Assembly: GCA_020310875.1 (NCBI GenBank)
Contig: CM035407.1
Location: 74,181,404-74,245,403 of the forward strand
Direction: 5' to 3'
DNA: 64,000 nucleotides
Source of the DNA: Ceratopteris richardii
Lineage: Eukaryota > Streptophyta > Polypodiopsida > Polypodiales > Pteridaceae
In this document: positions 1-10,469 of the stretch, in pieces
How positions within the stretch are numbered: position 1 is the first letter of the stretch
Layout of the letters: each line of letters starts with the position of its first letter
The notes under the pieces: generated by a model
Seen by the model: only the letters and a program-made list of their open reading frames with translations
The model's database searches: none
What the model was told of the DNA's origin: nothing
Program-made: the position numbers and the translations under genes

Positions 1-960
1 TGCTCTAGCACACATGGGGCAGCCATGTGCACTCTAGGAGCATGTTGAGGAGCAGCTATGGAGTTCTTCTTAGAGAAGAGTGTGCTCACACTCTTGCTTA
101 TGGAGAGGACATACCCATCAGTAGCTTGTGGTATGGATGAGGCATCTACATAATGTATTCGAAGATTGTCTTCTACATGAAGATTTCGGTGTACTTCAAA
201 GACATTGGATGGAGGCTAACATAAGATATGCATCTTATGTTAAGAATTCAGGTACATATTCTCTTTAAGAATTCAAGTACATATTCTCTTTACGCACACA
301 GGTACTACTTGGAGTTTATGGAGGCAGTGGCATCCATATTAGGAGGATTCCTATTCGGCATATCTAAAGGAGAATCAGTACATGCATGCTACATGCATTC
401 GGATGAGGTGTTAGAGAAGGTGTTTCACATGAGTATGAGGATTTTTGCCAGCAACATGTTAGTATTCTAATGCTAATTCTGTAAGTATGTGATCTTTCAC
501 ACACACATCTGATTAAGGGTCTTACATAGCCTAAAATCAGATTAGGGTTTGCTGAATATCAGCTCCAAATTGATCTTTGCTCTTTCTCTCACTCATATTC
601 ACTCTTCTACAACCTATCAAGTCATAAATCTCATATATATTCAAATTTCTGTCCCTAAATCTGAATATTCTTGTAAATTTTGTACATTCACTCATCCATC
701 TATTTCTGTTCACATAGAGTGTTTGAGAGTTTTGCTCCCATGTTGTAAATTGACATTTGTATATATGATAGTGTGAGTAAGCAGTGGCTTACGTAACACT
801 TTACACATGTTGTCTAATCTTTCTCTATCTTTGTCCCATCATTTGTATGATTAAGTGTGGTATGTTCATATTTTGTCAATATTGGAAGATTACTGAAATC
901 TGTGTTGTAGATCTTGGACCTATGGAACTATGGATGTGTGGTATTAAGTTATGGGCCTAC
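1..960. other. Unassigned AT-rich sequence
   Basis: I recognise no coding domain, RNA gene or LTR boundary here. The open frames are short and resemble no transposon protein. The only structure seen is a 25-bp direct tandem repeat at 241-290. The stretch ends where minus-strand copia linker sequence begins near 965. It may be an eroded LTR or 3' part of the truncated host copia, but nothing visible proves this. Confidence 0.4.
241..290. repeat. 25-bp tandem duplication
   Basis: Two adjacent copies (241-265 and 266-290) begin TAAGAATTCA and end ATTCTCTT, with one G/A difference. It is a simple local duplication with no visible coding role. Confidence 0.8.
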
Positions 961-964
961 TCAA

Positions 965-2079
965 TTTCCAACACACCTTTTCCTAATTAGGATCTCCCTT
1001 TGCCTCCTCATAGGTTGAGATTTCTTCTCAAATTGAGTTTTTTTCCAAGTAGATTGAATGCTTTGTAACAAATGTAATATCATATCCATACTTTTCTCAT
1101 TGTTTCTTCTCCCTTGTTGATCTTCTAGGGCCTTGCATGGAGCATTGTCCACACTCCTCCGTCTTTTCTTTGCCTCTTTTATTCCATAGTTCTTTATCCT
1201 TTTCCATTTCATCTTGGACATCATTTGTATCACTTCTTGGATCCTAGACCTATGTATCATGGTTGCTTCCTAATGTATGAGAATCAAAATCAAGATCATA
1301 TGGTCGAGTTACTTTTTTTTGTCTTCATCATACCACGATATTTGTTCTTCAAACACAACATCCCTACTTGTAGTGAATTGCTTGGTTGATGGATTATAGA
1401 ACCTAAACCCATATGCGTTGAATCATACCCAATAAAGAGTACCTTTGTTGCCCTTCATCTAGTCTACCTCTTATTTGTGATGGTACCTGAACATAAGTAA
1501 AAAAACCAAACATCTTGTGATGCCAAAGACTAGGTTTTCTTCCATGCCATGCTTCACATGGAGTTATACCTTGAAGTGATTTGGATGGTAGTCTATTGAC
1601 AAGGTGCATAATAGTTGAAATAGCCTCTGCCCATAGATTATGTGGCAACCTTATCTCTTCAAGCATTGTTCTTGCTAATCCAACAAATGTCTTGTTTCTC
1701 CTCTTTGCAATTCCATTTAGTTGAGGAGACTACATGGCAGTAACTTCCCTTTTGATACCTTTATCCTTCAAGAATTCATCAAACTCTTTGGAGAAGTACT
1801 CTCCCCCTCCATCAGATCTGAGCTTCTTGAATGATCTACATGTATGATTCTCCACATGTGCTAGATACTTTTTGAAGCAATCAAACACTTCATTCTTACT
1901 TTTGATAAAGTATAGAATAGTCCAACTAGATGGGTATAAATAAATGAGACATAATACCTTAATCCTACTAATGAAGATTCTTGAATCAGCCTCCATATAG
2001 TTGTATGTACTAAGTCCAATAATTTGTTATGAATGTACCCTTTGTGGTCGTATGGTTGTCTTTGTGCCCCTTCATTCAC
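965..2079 (-). pseudogene. Copia integrase core and linker remnant of host copia
   Basis: Minus-strand frames encode a degraded integrase. Around 1,996-1,730 there are KNEVFDCFKKYL and [14 protein letters not shown], which hold the second catalytic Asp; 1,666-1,403 holds [17 protein letters not shown] and EAWHGRKP. The first catalytic motif, usually HTDVW, reads HTTIW, and the third, usually VAERRN, reads IAKRRN because codon 1703-1705 is AAG (Lys). Two of the three acidic residues are therefore lost, as well as frames being broken near 1,700 and 1,930. The part from 1,260 down is Lys/Arg-rich linker of the kind that lies between integrase and reverse transcriptase. Certainly dead. Confidence 0.85.
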
Positions 2080-2084
2080 ATGAT
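2080..2084. repeat. Target-site duplication of element A, left copy (ATGAT)
   Basis: ATGAT immediately precedes the left LTR start at 2,085; the matching ATGAT is at 8,431-8,435 just after the right LTR. A 5-bp duplication is typical of copia integrase. Confidence 0.9.
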
Positions 2085-3143
2085 TGTCGGAAAAAATGGA
2101 TGGATGATCCAAGAGATTGAGTAGGTACTGCTAAAACTTGCTTTGTACCAGCCCTCTTTAGCTTCAGACTTGATTAGTAGACTTCCTTAGCTTCCCAATG
2201 ACACCAAGAAATAGCCTATGTCCTTTGGAAATGATGTGTGCAATGATTGAATCAAAGTAGATAACTTTGGAATTCACAAAGTCAAGAAAACCTTCTATTT
2301 TGGTCTTGACACCTGCTCAATGTTTTGCTCAGTGTGACCAAAACAGTAGCAATTGATAAAATTCCTTCTAGGGGTATTCAATTAGCTTAGTAAGCTAACA
2401 TTTGCAAGTGGAATGATGTAAAATGACAAACTATACTCAGAGAAATTGATTTAGCAAAATTAGCTATACCCCCGACTTTTTAGGACTGTAGCAGAGATAG
2501 ACCAGTGAGCACCTTGACCACGATTTCTCTTAATTGGCTGAATGAAATCACTTAAAGCTTTGTCAGCATGTATAAGTCTTTGAGCTGAATCCAGGAAGCT
2601 TTGAATCATTGAATTTGGAGCAGTATTGACCGAGATATACCCTTGACAAGTTAACAGACTTTGAAGTAGACAAGCAGTGAATACAGAGATGAATGATGTA
2701 AATGTATCTATTGATTAACAATTGTGTACAATACCATTGGAATGTCTAGCATTGCCAAATGGTGTAGAGAGGTGTAGGCTATGGTATAGTCCTTACACAC
2801 ACTCAAGATCAACAGAATGAGCCTCGGGAATGGAGTGATCTACCCGCAACTTTTTCACATCCAATTTTATAGGAAATGACTTAGGATTTGAATTCAAATT
2901 CAAATCTTTGGCTTCCTATGATCAAGCATCTAAAAGTTTGGAGATATTCTCTCAATCAAGTGATCTACTTTTCCACGAATCACTTAGGTAGGTGATTACA
3001 AAAGATTCTAAGTCAAATTAGACTTTTACAATGAGGTAAAGTGGTAATAAACCACTAATATATGTTCCTATGGTTCTTCATGCATGTGGAGTCTTCATGA
3101 TGTCTTCCAAGCCAAATGTGTAGGCTTATGATTTACACCAATA
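2085..3143 (-). repeat. Element A 3' LTR (left in window)
   Basis: Begins TGTCGGAAAAAATGG (TGTTGG in the partner) and ends CACCAATA, where the terminal CA has become TA. It matches 7,372-8,430 along its full 1,059 bp. A TATA-like CCTATAAAA on the minus strand (2,865-2,873) is a plausible core promoter. Confidence 0.93.
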
Positions 3144-3156
3144 GCTCCCCCTCAAA
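3144..3156 (-). other. Polypurine tract of element A
   Basis: The minus strand reads TTTGAGGGGGAGC directly before the 3' LTR, the usual plus-strand DNA primer of LTR elements. It fixes the element's orientation. Confidence 0.85.
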
Positions 3157-3184
3157 CCAAACATTTTGGCTTAAGTCTTCATCT

Positions 3185-6100
3185 TCAATCTTCAAGTACA
3201 TCTTGCAATCCACATATAGATTTGAACCTACAAAGTTTGGTCCCATCCAAAGCTTTAGTCAGCAAATCTGCACATTGCATGTTGGTTGACACATAGGTCA
3301 GCTGAATGTCCTTGCTTAACAACTTCTCTCTCAGATAATGATAATGAACTTCTATGTGTTTGGTCCTGGCATGATAGATAGGATTAGCTGCAAGGTGAAG
3401 AGAACTTGTATTATCTCCAAAAATAATTGGAGGCCTAGTATATAAGCCCAATTCTGATTACAAAAGCTTAATCCAAATTGCTTCTTGAGTGCCATTAGCT
3501 AGCCCTCTATACTCTGCTTCTGTAGAAGACAATGCAACAGTTGGTTGCTTCTTTGCAGACCATGAAATTGGTTTGTCACCTGCAAAAGAAATGTATCCTG
3601 AAGTGCTTCTCCTATCATCCTTGCATCCTGCCCAATCTGCATCTGAATAAACTTTTATGTCAATATCTGAAGTGTAAGGAAAGTACAAACCATGGTTCTG
3701 TGTACCCTTGAGATACTTCAAGATTCTTTTGGCAGCCTCTAAGTGAGGTATCCTTGGCTTGTGCATAAATTGACTTAGCACACTAACTCCATATGCAATG
3801 TCAATTCTAGTTAACGTAGCATAGTTCAAGCTACCTACCATACTTTGATAACGTGTAATGTCTTGGACTTCATCACCTTCATGGGCACTTACCTTTAAGT
3901 TCACCTCCATTGGAGTGCTTGCTGCTTTAGCATCGTGCAAGTGAAATTTCTTCAACATGTCCTGCACATACTTCTTCTGAGTAATGTATATTCCTGAATT
4001 AGTGTAGAAAAAATACTTCAATAATCCAAGATCATTGATCTTGAATTCCTTCATCATCTATCTTTTGATGCTTCTGATTCCATTTACATCATTGCCTGTA
4101 ATGATGATGTCATCAACATAAACACAAAGATAGATTACCTTTGAATTACTTCTCTTAATGAACAGAGAAGTGTCAGCCTTACTCATGACAAAACCTTGGT
4201 CTTGGAGGTATGTAGTTAGCCTGTAATTCCATGCCCTAGGTGCCTGCTTCAATCCATATAAAGCCTTCTTTAATTTGCAAACATAAGTTACCTTTGTAGG
4301 GTCTTCATAGCCAAGAGGTTGTGACATATAAACCTCTTCTGAAATCCATCCATTCAAGAAAGAATTCTTGACATCCAATTGGTACATGTTCCAATTCTTT
4401 GATGCAACCACACTCACCAACACTCTGATTGTTGGCATCTTGGCCACAGGAGAAAATATTTCTTCATAGTCAATGCCTTGAGTTTGTGCAAAACCCTTGG
4501 CTACTAATCTGGCCTTGTACCTGTTAATTGTGCCATCATTTCTTTTCAATTTATAGATCCATCTGGATCCTATTACCTTCATGGAGTCCTTCTTGGGTAC
4601 TAACTCCCATGTATCACTCTCCTTGAGTGCTTCAATCTCCTCATCCATAGCTTCCTTCCATTCTGATTTTGTGATTGCTTCTTCACATGATCCTGGTTCT
4701 TCATTTAGAAAATCCTTTGCAAGATAAATTGAATGTTTAGTAACAAGAGATGTATCATACCCATATCTGATAGGTTTTTTGCTATCTCTTTGAGACCTTC
4801 TGATTGATTGAGTTGAAGATTCTGGTATGTCCTCAAGCTTCTTCATCTTCATTTTGCCTTTGGACTTCCATGCCTTGAACTCTTCAAGGTTGATTGTATC
4901 TTCATCATCTGAACTTGAGTCTTCTTTCTGAGTTGGTTCCTCCTTTGTAAGTTTTGGAAATTCCTCTTCCAAATCATAGGGTAGTTTGACCTTCTTGCAT
5001 TCATTCTCATACCAAGAATCATTCTCATCAAAGATCACATCTCTGCTTAACATAAATCCCTTGTTGGTAGGGTTATAAAACCTGTAACCTTTTTTATTTA
5101 AATCATATCCAATGAAAATACATGTTTCAGCCTTTGGATCTAGCTTTCCTCTTACCTGTGAAGGAATGTGTACATATGCTACACATCCAAAAATTTTGCA
5201 GTGATCCAATGATGGTCTCTTACCATGCCATGCTTCATATGGTGTCATACCATCAAGTGACTTTGATGGTAACCTGTTTATGAGATAGGTGGCAGTAGAG
5301 ACACTCTCTGCCCATAGATAGTTAGGTAATTTCTTCTCATTAAGCATAGATCTAGCTGTCTCAACTATTAACCTATTTCTTCTTTCAGCTACCCCATTCT
5401 GTTCAGGAGAGTGCCTTGTGGTTATTTCCCTTTTGATGCCTCTGTCCTGCAAGAAGTCCTCAATTTCATTGGAGAAGTACTCACCTCCTCCATCTGACCT
5501 TAGCCTCTTTAAATTCCTTCCTGTCTGATTTTCAACTAATGCAAGATATTTCTTAAAACAATTAAATACTTCATCCTTGTGCTTCATAAAGTATAATACA
5601 GTCCATCTGCTATAGTCATCAATAAAAGACACATAGTACCTTGAACATGAGACTGAGGGGTCTTTGCTAGGTCCTCATACATCTGTGTGTACAAGCTCTA
5701 GATAGTCTTCATGCATATATCCTTTCTTGGAGAAGGGTAACCTCTGAGACTTACCAAATTGACAAGCACCACACTTGTAAATATGTTGCTTGGATACATT
5801 AGGTATCCCAAGCACACATTGGTCCCTGCACATTTGCTTCAAGGTCCTTTCTCCTATGTGCCCTAATCTCTTGTGCCAAATCTCAAGCTCTGAAAGTGTT
5901 TGATCTTTATAACTGAATAATGCAATGTTCTTTGTATCTTCCAACTCAAAAGTGAAAAGTCTACCTGATTTTTCTCCTTTAGCTATCCTTTTGAATCCAT
6001 GTCTTGGGTCCTCCACAAATGCTCCATACTGATTGAATCTGACCTGCAACCCTTTCTGTAATTGTAGGTACATAAAGTACTCTGCTCAACAAATTCTGAT

Positions 6101-6302
6101 TACCATCACAAGCTTTCACATTTCCAACTTTAACTACAGAATGCTTTGTATCATCACCTGTTTGAACTTGGTGTTTACCTTTTGGTTCCTCAAGATCAGA
6201 GAGTAGTGCCACATTACCAGCCACATGATTTGAACACCCTGAATCAATATAAAATAGGTGATCATCATTTGTACCTGACTTTGAAGTCATGTTCATGATC
6301 AA
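3185..6302 (-). pseudogene. Element A pol: protease, integrase, reverse transcriptase, RNase H
   Basis: Minus-strand domains in order: protease with FYIDSGCSNHVAGN (6,302-6,075); pre-integrase with WHKRLGHIG and CGACQFGK, supplying the HHCC zinc site (6,073-5,678); integrase core with [21 protein letters not shown] and GVAERRNR (5,632 down); reverse transcriptase with [24 protein letters not shown] and [11 protein letters not shown], active site intact; RNase H with YSDADWAG, SSTEAEY and FGDNTSS; terminal stop at 3,185-3,187. It is broken by a frameshift near 6,065-6,075, where the pre-integrase has also lost residues, and by stops at 5,675-5,677 (a Trp position, HTDVW), 4,058-4,060 and 3,458-3,460. 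A deletion sits just after the middle stop (LLKYFFYTNSG). Below 6,073 all pieces share one frame, so few changes inactivated it. Confidence 0.93.
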
Positions 6303-7346
6303 GAGAGAGTCATCCTGCTCCTTTGTGTAGTTGTTGTAGTCCTTTCTGTTTCTGAATCCTACTTGGTAGTTGCCATTGTAATTGTTGTTGTAGTTGTTGT
6401 TATAACTGTTGTGGCCTTGGTGATGGTTGAACCTTCCTCTAGACTGAGAGTATCCACCTCTTTAGTAGCCTCTTCCTCTCTGATTTTTGTAATTCCTGTA
6501 ACACTCATCTGTGGTGTGGTTTGAAAAACCACAAATGTTACATGGTGATGAGTTATAGGGTCTCCCCCTACCTTGCTTACCTCATCTGCCCCTACCTCTT
6601 GAAGATCTACCTCTCCTTGCATAGTTGGCTTGGGAGGTAGAGCATTCATCTTCCACCTTCTTACTCTTGCCTTTATCCTTAGATTTCTTATCAGTGTATA
6701 GGGTAGAAGAGTTGTTACCTTTGGTAGTATCTCCACTCTTGGTAAGCTTTGCTTAATGTGTGAATAGTTGACCCATGAGAGTTGTAAGATCTGGGGTGTG
6801 CATGTCCATGTAGAGATCCATTGTAGTGCTGAAGCTTTCCCACTTGTCATCAGCCTTGATTCCATTAATTACCTGCCTTACAATTTGTTCTTCTTCAATT
6901 TCTTCTCCTATGCTTGCTAACTGATCTACAACATCTTTGATCTTGGTCACAAATTCTGAAACAGCTTGCTTAGGTTGCTTCCTTAGTGTTGTGAATTCAA
7001 TCCACAACTGATTTTTCCTAGCCCTTGTATTAGAGGAAAAATATGATGACAGGGTTTCCCAAGTCTCTTGGGAAGTCTTACAATTTTTGATATGAGGTAA
7101 AAGAAAGTCAGATATACAGTTGAGTAAATAGGACCTTGCCAATGCATCCCTTGCACACCATGTGTTGAGTTTTTCTTACTCCTCCTTGGTTGGCAAACCT
7201 CTTGCTTTGAATGAGGGCAATTTGTCATCTCCTGAGATGTATCCATAGAGACTCCTTCCTTTTAAGTAGGTCTTCATCCTTAGAGACCATGCTTGATAGT
7301 TTTTCCTGTCCAATTTGTCAATAAATGAAGGAAAACGATCTCCCAT
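6303..7346 (-). pseudogene. Element A gag
   Basis: Gag starts at the ATG at 7,346-7,344 (MGDRFPSFIDKLD), about 13 bases after the primer site. The capsid-like part reads YLLNCISDFLLPHI, SQETWETLSSYF and VIKINGI-type motifs typical of copia Gag. The CCHC zinc knuckle CNICGFSNHTTDEC lies at about 6,545-6,500, followed by a Gly/Arg/Asn/Tyr-rich tail leading in frame into protease. In-frame stops occur at 7,176-7,178 and 6,753-6,755, and near 6,580 and 6,463. Gag and protease share one frame, so this family normally encodes one Gag-Pol polyprotein. Confidence 0.88.
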
Positions 7347-7358
7347 TTTACCTTATTT

Positions 7359-7370
7359 GCTCTAATACCA
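7359..7370 (-). other. Primer-binding site of element A
   Basis: The minus strand reads TGGTATTAGAGC, one base off TGGTATCAGAGC, the complement of the 3' end of plant initiator tRNA-Met. It lies one base inside the 5' LTR and would prime minus-strand DNA synthesis. Confidence 0.9.
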
Positions 7371-7371
7371 C

Positions 7372-8430
7372 TGTTGGGAAAAATGGATGGATGATCTAAG
7401 AGATTGAGTAGGTACTGCTAAAACCTGCTTTGTACCAGCCCTCTTTAGCTTCAGACTTGATTAGTAGACTTCCTTAGCTTCCCAATGACACCAAGAAATA
7501 GCCTATGTCCTTTGGAAATGATGTGTGCAATGATTGAATCAAAACAGATAACTTTGGAATTCACAAAGTCAAGAAAACCTTCTATTTTGGTCTTGACACC
7601 TGCTCAATGTTTTGCTTAGTGTGACCACCACAGTAGCAATTGATAAAATTCCTTCTAGGGGTATTCAATTAGCTTATTAAGCTAAGATTTGCAAGTCAAA
7701 TGATGTAAAATGACAAACTATACTCAGAGAAATTGATTTAGCAAAATTAGCTATACCCCCGACTTTTTAGAACTGTAGCAGAGATAGACCAGTGAGCACC
7801 TCGACGATGATTTCTCTGAATTCGCTGAATGAAATCACTTCAAACTTGGTCAGCATGTAGATGTCTTTGAGCTGAATCCAAAAAGCTTTGAAGCACTGAA
7901 TTTCGAGTAGTATTGACCGAGATATGCCCTTGACAAGTTAAGAGACTTTGAAGTAGAGAAGCAGTGAATATAGAGATGAATGATATAAATGTATCTATTG
8001 ATTAACAATTGTGTACAATCCCATTGGCATGTCTAGCATTGCCAAATGGTGTAGAGAGGTGTAGGCTATGGTATAGTCCTTACACACACTCAAGCTCAAC
8101 AGAATGAGCCTCGGGAATGGAGTGATCTACCCGTGAGTTTTTCACATCCAATTTTATAGGAAATGACTTAGGATTTGAATTCAAATTCAAATCTTTGGCT
8201 TCCTATGATCAAGCATCTAAAAGTTTGGAGATATTCTCTCAATCAAGTGATCTACTTTTCCACGAATCACTTAGGTAGGTGATTACAAAAGATTCTAAGT
8301 CAAATTAAACTTTTACAATGAGGTAAAGTGGTAATAAACCACTAGCATATGTTCCTATGGTTCTTCATGCATGTGGAGTCTTCATGATGTCTTCCAAGCC
8401 AAATGTGTAGGCTTGTGATTTACACCAACA
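7372..8430 (-). repeat. Element A 5' LTR (right in window)
   Basis: Begins TGTTGGGAAAAATGG and ends CACCAACA, with the canonical TGTTGG...CCAACA ends intact. It has the same 1,059-bp length as the left copy and the minus-strand CTATAAAA box. ATGAT at 8,431-8,435 completes the target duplication. Confidence 0.93.
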
Positions 8431-8435
8431 ATGAT

Positions 8436-8704
8436 CAGCTAGCCTCTTGTGCCACACTTCAAGCTCACTTAGGGTTTGAGACCCAAAGTTAAATAGAGCT
8501 ATGTTTTTGGTTTCTCCTGGTTCAAAGGTAAAGAGCCTACCACGCTTCTCACCTTTGGATATCTTCTTCAAGTCGTGACATGGATCTTCCACAAAATCTC
8601 TGTGTTGGGTTAACCTAAATTGCAAGCATCTGTCAACTATTTGGCCTACACTTATTAAGTTTTTCGGTTATAGTGGGAACATAGAGTATCTTGCTCAAAA
8701 TATT
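8436..8704 (-). pseudogene. Protease end and pre-integrase of host copia
   Basis: The minus strand encodes ILSKILYVPTITEK (end of the protease region), then FVEDPCHDLKKI, GRLFTFEPGETKNIALF and LSELEVWHKRLADH, the first half of the GAG_pre-integrase zinc domain. The frame runs into A exactly at WHKRLxxH and resumes on the far side of A at 2,079 with KGYIHNKLLDLVHT. Element B interrupts the other end after TGTCC (8,705-8,709). Confidence 0.88.
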
Positions 8705-8709
8705 TGTCC
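8705..8709. repeat. Target-site duplication of element B, left copy (TGTCC)
   Basis: TGTCC precedes the left LTR at 8,710 and recurs at 14,199-14,203 directly after the right LTR. Confidence 0.88.
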
Positions 8710-9095
8710 TATTGAGATATCAAGCTCCACATGTGATGATCGAGGATGACACATAAATGTTTCAATTCTATGACATGTATAGTGGTCACGCTAGTATATG
8801 TTACGGACAATTCATTGAGCTTTACTATCTATTGAGAGTGATGGCATGTTTGGTTTCTTTCTCGTTCACGCATTTGTGGACATTAGGATTTTCCTTATAT
8901 ATTGTTCTTAATATATTGCAGTTGTTGTATTGTTGTTTTAGGTCCCTTTTTCTTGTACATTCCTTTTATGTAATAGAAGAAGAAGAAAATGAAGAAGAAG
9001 ATGATCATTCTCCTTGCCTCAATCTATGTGTGTGCTCCACTTTGATTGTGAGAGTGTGTGTGTGAGGTCTCTTCCTTATATCCTTTCTTGTGACA
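8710..9095 (+). repeat. Element B 5' LTR
   Basis: Starts TATTGAGATATCAAG (TGTTGAG in the partner, so the terminal TG is mutated) and ends CTTGTGACA just before the primer site. It matches 13,806-14,198. Its 3' part has GAAGAA and GTGTGT simple repeats that vary in length between the copies. Confidence 0.9.
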
Positions 9096-9107
9096 TGGTT
9101 TCAGAGC
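9096..9107 (+). other. Primer-binding site of element B
   Basis: TGGTTTCAGAGC, one base from the initiator tRNA-Met complement TGGTATCAGAGC, directly abuts the LTR. Confidence 0.85.
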
Positions 9108-9545
9108 TAGTGTTGTTATAGAGAGCTCCTAGAGAATGCCAATGGTGAAGAGTATAGGAGAACGCATGGAGGAAGCGTGATTCACAAATGACCTCAAATT
9201 GCTAAAATAATTGGTATGAAGGTAGAAGGTGTCAAAATATTTTTGTGAGTTATTCCTTCAAGGTCACTTGTTTTTATTGGATTTCTATTTTGGATCCAAC
9301 TTGACCTCTGTTTTGTGCCCATAATGTGGGGCCCATAGAAAAACGAGGTGAGTTTACAAAACTATAACTTGTATCCTATTTGGCAACATCAAATATTGAA
9401 GATCACAAATTTCAAGTGATCCTGTAAACTATTGAAACATGAAAATTGTATTTTTCATAGATCGATCTATCACGTCAAAGTGCAATAGTGTTCAAGTAGA
9501 AGTACTACTTGTAGTGTTCTTGCAGTGTTGTGAATTGCTCCAGAA

Positions 9546-10440
9546 ATGGCAAACATGGATGGAGTGAGTTAGCTTATGAGTGATAAGCTGGACAAGAACA
9601 ACTTCCATGCTTGAAGATTTAGAGACAAATTTCTTGATGGGAGAAGGCTACTAGAAGTACATCAAAGGGGAGAACAAAAATGGTCTAGAGTTAGCAAAGA
9701 TGAATTGGACTATGGACCAGTTAAGAGTGTATGAAAAATGGAATCAAGGTAATGTATTGTCTATCTATTAGCATACAAGACAACATGATTGCGCACATAC
9801 AAGATGCCAAGACTCCAAAAGAGGCTTGGAATAGTTTGTTCACATTATATGAGACCAATACAAAGACACAGAAATTGAATCTCAAGAAGGAGCTACATAC
9901 ACTGGAGAAAAAGGGAATGTTGATAAGTGACTACACTATGAAAATTAAAAGCATATGTGAGTCACTTGCATGTATTGGCTTGAATGTAGATGATGATGAT
10001 AAGGTGGAAGTCTGCCTTCATGGTCTAGGAGCTGGATATAAGTAGTTCATAACTCTATTGACACTAGGGAAAATATTCCCAATTTTGCTGATCTTGTGTC
10101 CATGCTAATTATTCAAGAAATTAATCTTGGTGAGGACTCAAATTCACAAGGAAAATGTAGTTATGAGCAAGTATTCTACTTTGGTAGAGGAAGAGGGAGA
10201 GATAAAGGCTTCGACAGTGGAAGATGATAGAATAATCAAGACCAAGGTCAGCAACAGAATCATGCAAGAGGTAGAAGATAATTTGGAGGTAGGGGGAGCT
10301 AAAGAGGCCGCAAAATTTTCCAAAGAAATGATTTAAGTAATGAAAGTAAAGGATGCTAGAATCATGGTAAACTTGGACACTTTGAACGTGATTGAAGGTT
10401 GAAGAATCAAAATAAGAGAGTGCAGATGATTCTAAAAAGT
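9546..10440 (+). pseudogene. Element B gag
   Basis: The likely start is ATG at 9,546 (MANMDGV). The best preserved part, 9,731-10,045, reads DNMIAHIQDAKTPKEAWNSL, YETNTKTQKLNLKKEL and VCLHGLGAGYK, the UBN2-type capsid region of copia Gag. A degraded zinc knuckle (NHGKLGHFERD, first and last Cys lost) lies near 10,350-10,400. At least six stops interrupt the frame. Confidence 0.8.
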
Positions 10441-10469
10441 TGTTCATGGTCCAACATCACATTATAAAT

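Larger units (their letters stand above)
2085..8430 (-). mobile_element. Ty1/copia LTR retrotransposon A
   Basis: A full-length but decayed element of 6,346 bp in minus orientation. It has two 1,059-bp LTRs, a polypurine tract inside the left LTR, a tRNA-Met-type primer site inside the right LTR, and a perfect ATGAT duplication. By eye the LTRs differ at roughly 3-4 percent of positions, so it is older than E and younger than B. Gag-pol has several in-frame stops and one frameshift. It is inserted in the pre-integrase region of host copia. A solo LTR of this family lies at 34,748-35,810 in the opposite orientation. Confidence 0.93.

Noticed and set aside
3024..3143. Direct repeat 2,085-3,143 / 7,372-8,430 as segmental duplication
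   Set aside because: Polypurine tract, primer site and target duplication show these are the LTRs of element A.
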